Source of the DNA: Pleurodeles waltl
Taxonomy: Eukaryota > Chordata > Amphibia > Caudata > Salamandridae
Direction of reading: 5' to 3'
Length of the DNA: 64,000 nt
Assembly: GCF_031143425.1 (NCBI RefSeq)
Contig: NC_090444.1
Span: forward strand, 57,345,533 to 57,409,532
Shown: in pieces, positions 58,441 to 64,000 of the stretch
Numbering within the stretch: position 1 is the first letter of the stretch
Layout: each line of letters starts with the position of its first letter
Notes under the pieces: model-generated
Database searches by the model: none
The model's input: the letters and a program-made list of their open reading frames with translations, nothing else
Told to the model about the DNA's origin: nothing
Program-made: the position numbers and the translations under genes

Positions 58441-60908
58441 CTAGTGGTGGTGTCCCGGCCGCCAGGGGAGGATGGCGCCCTTCTCCGCTGTGCTGCTCTT
58501 CCCAGACTGTGCAGACTTCTTCTGGCCCTTCACCACCTTTGGAGGAGTCACAGCTGACTCAGCACTCCCCCTGGGACCCTTGTGAGCAGTTTTGCCGCCA
58601 GGAGTCTTCACCCTGTTCCGTCGGCCACTTTCCAACTTAAGGTGCTTTACAGGGGGTGGACTGGCAGTGCTTTGGCTCCGTGTCACACTGGCTGCCCTGG
58701 TGGCCGGTGCACTCCACACACCTTTAACACGCACCACTGGTACTGGACTTTTTTTGGCTGAGGTGCTACTACGGGACCTATGAATTGGAGGGGTGGGGGT
58801 GGTGGCAAAGAGGTCAACGTTGCTGATGAAGAGTTGCTGACGAAGACTGGGATGGGTAGATGAAGGGTGTCTGGGAGTGGAGGAAGAGGAGGTGGTTGTA
58901 GGAGGTGTAACTTTAGGTGATTTGGGTGCAGGTGCAGGTACTGGAGACTATCGTGGGGTGGATGGATGTTGGGTGTGTGGGTGCTCGCGTTTGTGTACTT
59001 TGGGAGGGGGTGTCACAGACACACTGGGGGTGGACACAGAGGACGTGTAAATGATAGTGGGGGTGGTGAGTGCAGGTGAGCGGGGTGTGGTGCTGGGTGT
59101 TCTGGTGCGAGTCCTAGTGCCTGTAGATGTAGTGCATGCAGGTGAGAGTGTAGACGACACTGGGAGGGAGGAGGGAGACGACGAGGAGGGGGACACAGTG
59201 GAGGCAGTGGATGTTGTTGTGTCTGTATGTGGGTGATGCTTGTTTGAGTGCCTGTGGGTTGTGTGGTGCTTATGTTTGCCTGAGCTACTTTTGTGTGTTG
59301 AGGTGTATGCATGCTTGTCTGATGGTGTGCTTGGGATAGGCTGGGGTACAGGGGACTGGGTCTGGGTGGAGGAAGTTGGAGGGGGGAGGGTAGACACAGG
59401 GACAATGGCTGCCATCAGTGCTGAGGCCAGAGATTGCAGGGTTCGATGAAGGGCAGCCTGACCAGAATGAATGCCCTCCAGGAATGTATTACCGTGTTGC
59501 AACTCCCTTTCTACACCCTGGATGGCATTTACAATGGTAGACTGCCCCACAGTGAGTGACCTGAGGAGGTCAATGGCCTCCTAACTGAGGGCAGCAGGGG
59601 TGACTGGGGCAGGGGCTGAGGTGCCTGGGGCGAAGGTGATGCCCACCCTCCTGGGTGAGCGGGCACGGGGCGAAGGCTGAGGGGCTGCTGGGAGGGCGGT
59701 GCTGGTAGGGGAGGTGGTGGCTGTACCTGTAGAAGTGGGGGGCACAGATGGTGCCGCCATCACAAGGGAGCTCCCATCAGCGGATGAGTCCGTGTCGCTG
59801 TTTGGTGATCCGGTGACCAACATGAAGCTCTCCTCGCCCTCCGTCCCACTGGTGTATTCAGAGTCTGTGTTGTGGCCCTCCATGGCCATGTGGGATGCAG
59901 CTCCCTCGTGTCCGGTGCCACTGTACCTCCGTCTGATGATGCTGATGCACACAAGAACAGGGAGAGCACAAAAAGGGGGGGGGACGACAGAAGTAAGACA
60001 GGTTCAGTGCATGGCTTACTGCTACCGTTGCCGGACAATACAGACACTGCAGCCCCCTGCACAATGCCGTGCTCTTGGCCTCTACAGATGCAATTCCTGG
60101 GATCTGGCCTACATGGCAATGGTGGTCATCTGCACACATAGATGACACAGGGGCATGTATACCTGTACTTGGCACTCTACAGAGGTGGGGCGGAGTGGCA
60201 CATGGTCTGCATTACGGAGGGGCCTAGCCTACGGAACTTGCCCTGGCCTAGGGAAATCCACAGCCCTCGTCCCCCACCCAGACCACTCCACTGCACGCAA
60301 AGTCAGCAGAATGAGAGTGTACTCACCCCCTTGTGTCTGCTGTGATGCCCTCAAGCGCCCATCCAACTCAGGGTAGGCCACTGCCAGGATCCGGAACATC
60401 AGGGGGGTCATGGTGCAACGGGCACTCCTCCCACGTTGGGAGGCCATCCCCAGCTTGGCCTCCCCCGTCTTCTTGCTCCAGCGGCGAATGTCCTCCCATC
60501 TTTTCCGGCAGTGGGTGCCCTGTCTCTGGTGGACCCCCAGGGTCCGGACGTCCTTGGCGATGGCACGCCAAATGTCCTTCTTATGGTGGGCGCTGACCTA
60601 CATGACATGTACAGTGGAAGAAGAGAAGTCATTAACAACAGCACCGTTGAAGTGGGTGGCCCCCATCCCTACCCTTGCCATGTGGCACATGCATTCACAG
60701 TCCTTCATGTTCCCTGAACTCTGCCCCCTTCCTAATGACATCCAGCCCTCTCCACACAGGCATAGCCCATACAACGTGCTCCCTGTGTACTTACCTGTTG
60801 GTCTGGAGAACCGTAGAGTAGCGTGTTCTGGGGGAGGACCCCGTCCACGAGCTTCTCCAACTCCTGAGCAGTGAAGGCAGGGGCCCTTTCCCCAGACGCA
60901 GCAGCCAT
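58441..60908 (-). pseudogene. H2 gene B, MYB/MADF-like, three exons, broken
   Basis: Minus-strand exon 1 60908-60795 (114 bp) and exon 2 60597-60327 (271 bp) have exactly the H1 lengths, with donors GTAAGT and GTGAGT and acceptor GTAG. Exon 3 begins at 59941 after CATCAG. Exon 2 reads IWRAIAKDVRTL, CRKRWEDIRR and YPELDGRLRA. In exon 3 a one-base deletion near 59912, a TAG at 59583-59581 and a TAG near 58947 disable it. The Ser/Thr/His-rich and basic parts can still be followed to about 58441 (SPPPVKHLKLESGRR). Unlike H1, the frame through the middle of exon 3 (59550-58948) is continuous, which locates the H1 frameshift. Confidence 0.85.
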
Positions 60909-61371
60909 TGTCTCTTCCAGAGCGAGGTCACAGCAGCACTTGCAGTGTAGGTCCTCTCCTGTCGAAGATCAGGTATTGAGTGATTGAACAGATAGAAAAT
61001 GGCAGTCACGTCCGAGGCGGTGACGTCCGCGGCGGTTAGTATCATCACCGCCGGCGCACTTCATCATTGGCTCCTGGGACCCATAGGGTCCAATGTTAAC
61101 CAATGCAGCATTACGCCGCGGTCTACGACCGCCTACCGCGACGGTGTACAACGCCAGCGCAGATACCTCACATCCCATTGTCCCACTTTAGAGGTCAGGC
61201 AGCCGCCATTTCAGGGGCCCACATGGCTTCATTTACTACTGCGTCACACATACCTAGGCCTACACTCAACACACATACAGGAAGAGTTTTGTATTTGGTG
61301 TCGTGTTCTGTGTAGCTGTGGGTACATACCTGGGAATTTGTTGACTCTGTGGTCGCTGTTGTCCTTCCTAG
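60909..61371. promoter_or_regulatory. H2 counterpart of the candidate gene B promoter
   Basis: TCATTGGCTCCTG, CCCATAGGGTCCAATGTTAACCAATGC and nearby GCGGT/ACCGC blocks are retained between gene B exon 1 and transposase exon 2, as in H1. Confidence 0.4.
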
Positions 61372-62405
61372 GCACCGTCAGCTGCGACATGTGAGGAGAT
61401 GGCGGAATCCTCCGGTGTACCGACCGCTGGTGGACCTGTTGACAATGGAGAAGCGACATTTAATCATCACCTACAGGTTTGACCGTGCCACAATCCAGGA
61501 ATTGTGTACCCAGTTGGAGCCAGACCTGATGTCACCAATCCGCCATCCCACTGGAATCCCCCCTCAAGTGCAGGTGCTATCAGTGCTCCATTTCCTTGCA
61601 AGTGGGTCATTTCAAACAACAGTGGGCATGGCATCAGGGATGTCCTAGCCTATGTTTTCCAACGTGTTGTCCAGAGTGTTGTCTGCCCTGCTGAAACACG
61701 TAAGGAGCTACATCGTTTTCCCACAGGTGGAGGATTTGGCTACAGTGAAAGGTGACTTCTATGCCCTTGGACATATCCCCAACAACATAGGTGCTATTGA
61801 TGGGACCCATGTAGCTCTGGTCCCCCCCGCAGGAGTGCACAGGTGTACAGGAACCGGAAGAGCTATCATTCGATGAATGTACAGATGGTATGTTTGGCAG
61901 ACCAGTACATCTCCCAGGTAAATGCCATGTTCCCTGGCTCAGTGCATGACGCCTACATCCTGCGGAATAGCAGCATCCCCTATGTGATGGGTCAACTCCA
62001 GAGGCACCGTGTGTGGCTATTAGGGACTCTGGTTACCCCAACCTGTCATGGCTATTGACCCCAGTGAGGAATCCCAGGACCAGGGCAGAGGAACGCTACA
62101 ATGAGGCCCATGGGCGGACTAGGAGGGTGATCGAACGCACCTTCGGCCTCCTGAAGGCCAGGTTCAGGTGCCTCCATATGACAGGTGGTTCCCTATTCTA
62201 CTCACCAAAGAAGGTGTGCCAGATCATCATCGCCTGCTCGATGCTTCACAATCTTGTTTTACGACGCCAGTTGCCTTTTCTGCAGGAGGATGTTCCAGAT
62301 GGCGGTGTTGTGGCAGCTGTGGAGCCTGTGGACAGTGATGAGGAGGAAGCTGAGAAAGAAGACATAGACAACAGGGAGTCAGTCATACAGCAATATTTCC
62401 AGTGA

Positions 62406-62834
62406 CACACAGGTAAGAATATTTTTTTTTACTATTACATTAACTTTCACACTTCTACCTCTATCCTGTCTGTCATTTAATAGCAGTATTTGGTAACTGA
62501 GTTGTACCTTTCCATTACGGTTTCACGGTGTGACATAGGTATGTTGACATTACAATTGAAAACGCATTTTGACACTGTCATTGATAATACAAATTTACCA
62601 AATCACAGACTGACTCCAAATTGTTTTGTGCTTCAAGGGTGTTTATTGAAGTGCTAAAAAATGGAGGGGGGTTGTAAAATGGTGATGGGTGATGGTGGAG
62701 GAATGTCCATGGCAGAGTCCAGTCTATTCGTCTCACATGTGCTTTGCCCATATGGGCATAGGAAGTGGAGCTGGGGCAGTTCCAATGTGGACAGGGTAAC
62801 AAAGTGGGACAGTGGGAGGACAATCAGGGTGGTC
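62406..62834. other. H2 convergent 3' region
   Basis: It holds the donor-like CAG/GTAAG just after the transposase stop and AATAAA on the minus strand (62647-62642) for gene A, as in H1. Confidence 0.5.
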
Positions 62835-64000
62835 TCATTTCCTGGCGGGGGTCTTGCCATCTTGCTCTGTCCTGTTCCTGGATCTCAGGGACCGCTTGCG
62901 GGGTGGTTGTCCGTCTGCAGGGGGTGGGGTGCTGGTGTGGTGGTCCTGTGGTGGGGCGTCCTGTCCACTAGCGCCGGCGGAGGTGGTGGGCAGTTCATCA
63001 TCCATGCTAGTGTCATTGGCCCCTTGGAGTGCCACGGGGTCCCTCATGGTCTTTTGTATGTCCTTCAGCACCCCTACGATGGTGCCCAGGGGGGAGCTGA
63101 TGGTTCTGAGCTCCTCCCTGAACCCCAAATACTGCTCCTCCTGCAGGCGCTGGGTCTCCTGAAACTTGGCCAGGACCGTCGCCATCGTCTCCTGGGAGTG
63201 GTGGTATGCTCCCATGATGGAGGAGAGGGCCTCGTGGAGAGTGGGTTCCCTTGGCCTGTCTGCCCCCTGTCGCACAGCAGCCCTCCCAGTTCCCCTGTGT
63301 TCCTGTGCCTCCGTCCCCTGGACCGTGTGCCCACTACCACTGCCCCCAGGTCCCTGTTGTTGTTGGGGTGGTGGGTTATCCTGGGTTCCCTGTAGTGGTG
63401 GACACACCGCTGATTGACGTGTCCTGGGTACGGAGGTATGGGCCCGCTGGGTGGGTGCTGTGCTGGTGTTACCAGAGGGTGGAAGGTCAGTGTTGGGCTG
63501 TGCCTGTGCAAGGAGAACCGACTGTCCCGAGGCCCACGATGGTCCGGGCTGGTCATCTGGATCCAGTTGGCCAGAGCTGCTGTCATCACTGTGGGCCTCT
63601 TCTGTGGGTGGAGTGGAGATGTCTAGACCCTCCTGTGGGGTGATGTTCCGTAGTGGTCCTGCAGGGGTATAAGAGCAGGATTATTGCATGTGTGTGTGTC
63701 ATGGTGTGCAATGGGTGGGTGTGCGTGTACCCCAGTGCAAGCATTCCTGTGTGGGGGTTTGTGTGATGATGGTTTAGGGGGTTGTTATGGGTATGTGCAG
63801 TGAGCATGCTTTAGTGAGGGGTGACCATGCTTACTTGTGTCATGCAGGGCTTGGTGTTGGGATGGGTGGTTTGTGTTAGTAGTACATATGTGAGGAGTTG
63901 GAGTGATAGGGAAGGGGGTGAGGGTGGGGGTGTGTGATAGCATGCAGGTAGGGTGGGGGATATGATAGTTAAGATTTGGCTTACCAGTGTCCATTCCTCC
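62835..64000 (-). CDS. H2 gene A, MYB/SANT-like accessory protein, partial
   Basis: Exon 2 runs from 63658 (acceptor CCCCTGCAG) to 62835: 824 bp in the phase needed after exon 1. The last 16 bases of exon 1 (64000-63985) are in the window and end CACTG/GTAAGC, matching the H1 donor. Exon 2 is open throughout and encodes the Pro/Gln-rich region, the helical block (EALSSIMGAYHHSQETMATV; FREELRTISSPLG) and a basic end (PPRKRSLRSRNR). The MYB domain lies outside the window, so whether the gene is whole is unknown. Its exon 2 is about 24 bp longer than in H1, mostly at the C-terminus. Confidence 0.8.

Larger units (their letters stand above)
56182..62405 (+). pseudogene. HARBI1-like: H2 HARBI1-like transposase, two exons, broken
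   Basis: Exon 1 is 56182-56264: 83 bp as in H1, ATG in the strong context GCCACCATGG, peptide MEPELQILLALVFLLLY, donor CAACG/GTGAGT. Exon 2 starts at 61372 after CTTCCTAG, in the same phase as H1. Homologous blocks follow: FLASGSFQTTVG, AIDGTHVAL, SVHDAYI, RDSGYPNLS and VIERTFGLLKARFRCL. It is disabled by a TAG at 61646-61648 (a C-to-T change relative to the CAG of H1), a frameshift near 61825 after a C run, and another near 62019. It ends at 62405 with the same IQQYFQ tail, followed by GTAAG as in H1. The surviving exon structure independently supports the H1 gene model. Confidence 0.9.
55849..64000 (+). mobile_element. Autonomous-type Harbinger element H2, decayed, cut by window end
   Basis: The left end GGTGGTCATTACAACCCTGG after ATA resembles the H1 termini. 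The order matches H1: exon 1 of the transposase, 63-bp array, long array, gene B (minus), transposase exon 2, gene A (minus). The right end lies beyond the window. Stops and frameshifts in transposase and gene B show it is no longer autonomous. Confidence 0.92.

Noticed and set aside
57323..58640. Open frames of 316-437 codons on both strands
   Set aside because: They translate a 123-bp tandem array; the period is divisible by three and lacks stops, so several frames stay open. No family signature.

Overview
The window looks like intergenic DNA of a very large amphibian genome, most likely a salamander and plausibly a newt such as Pleurodeles. The basis is the solid packing of Harbinger, Gypsy and LINE copies with long degenerate intervals, including 3-kb LTR-like repeats that I associate with newt genomes. 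No host gene, rRNA or tRNA was recognised. Species identity is an inference.

Layout. 1-239 is the end of a Harbinger-type MITE. 281-3231 is a 2.95-kb solo LTR-like insertion with a 5-bp target duplication. 4075-8690 is a dead L1-like LINE. 8690-13299 holds two more copies of the 3-kb LTR family, one nested in the other. 13300-16944 is an old Harbinger remnant and 16945-18395 a second LTR-like fragment. 18396-22170 is an inverted, decayed copy of a piggyBac-like composite repeat. 22640-24250 is another Harbinger remnant. 24660-25690 is an LTR end with a decayed gag gene. 25690-26489 is unresolved AT-rich DNA.

26494-54363 is a nest. A piggyBac-like composite (palindrome, GC-rich tandem array, 383-bp tandem array) is split by a minus-strand Gypsy (31555-54048, TSD GTGAT). 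That Gypsy is split inside gag by a plus-strand Gypsy (35946-53188, TSD ACTCT). The inner Gypsy in turn carries a Harbinger MITE in gag (37951-38580, TSD TTA), a second MITE (42009-42935, TSD TTA) and a 9.8-kb autonomous Harbinger element, called H1 here (42948-52718). LTR divergence (about 7% outer, about 2% inner, by eye) agrees with this order.

From 55849 to the window end lies a second, decayed copy of the same autonomous Harbinger, called H2. Comparing H1 and H2 shows three genes per element. (i) A HARBI1-like transposase whose start codon lies on an 83-bp first exon about 5 kb upstream of the catalytic exon. (ii) Gene B, an antisense three-exon MYB/MADF-like protein lying inside that intron. 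(iii) Gene A, an antisense two-exon MYB/SANT-like protein at the right end. Splice sites, phases and most exon lengths agree between the copies. H1 keeps an open transposase and gene A but gene B has a frameshift; H2 has stops and frameshifts in transposase and gene B. The long intron also holds tandem arrays built around a GCGGT core that is abundant at the element ends. This intron-split, three-gene Harbinger is the most interesting system in the window.
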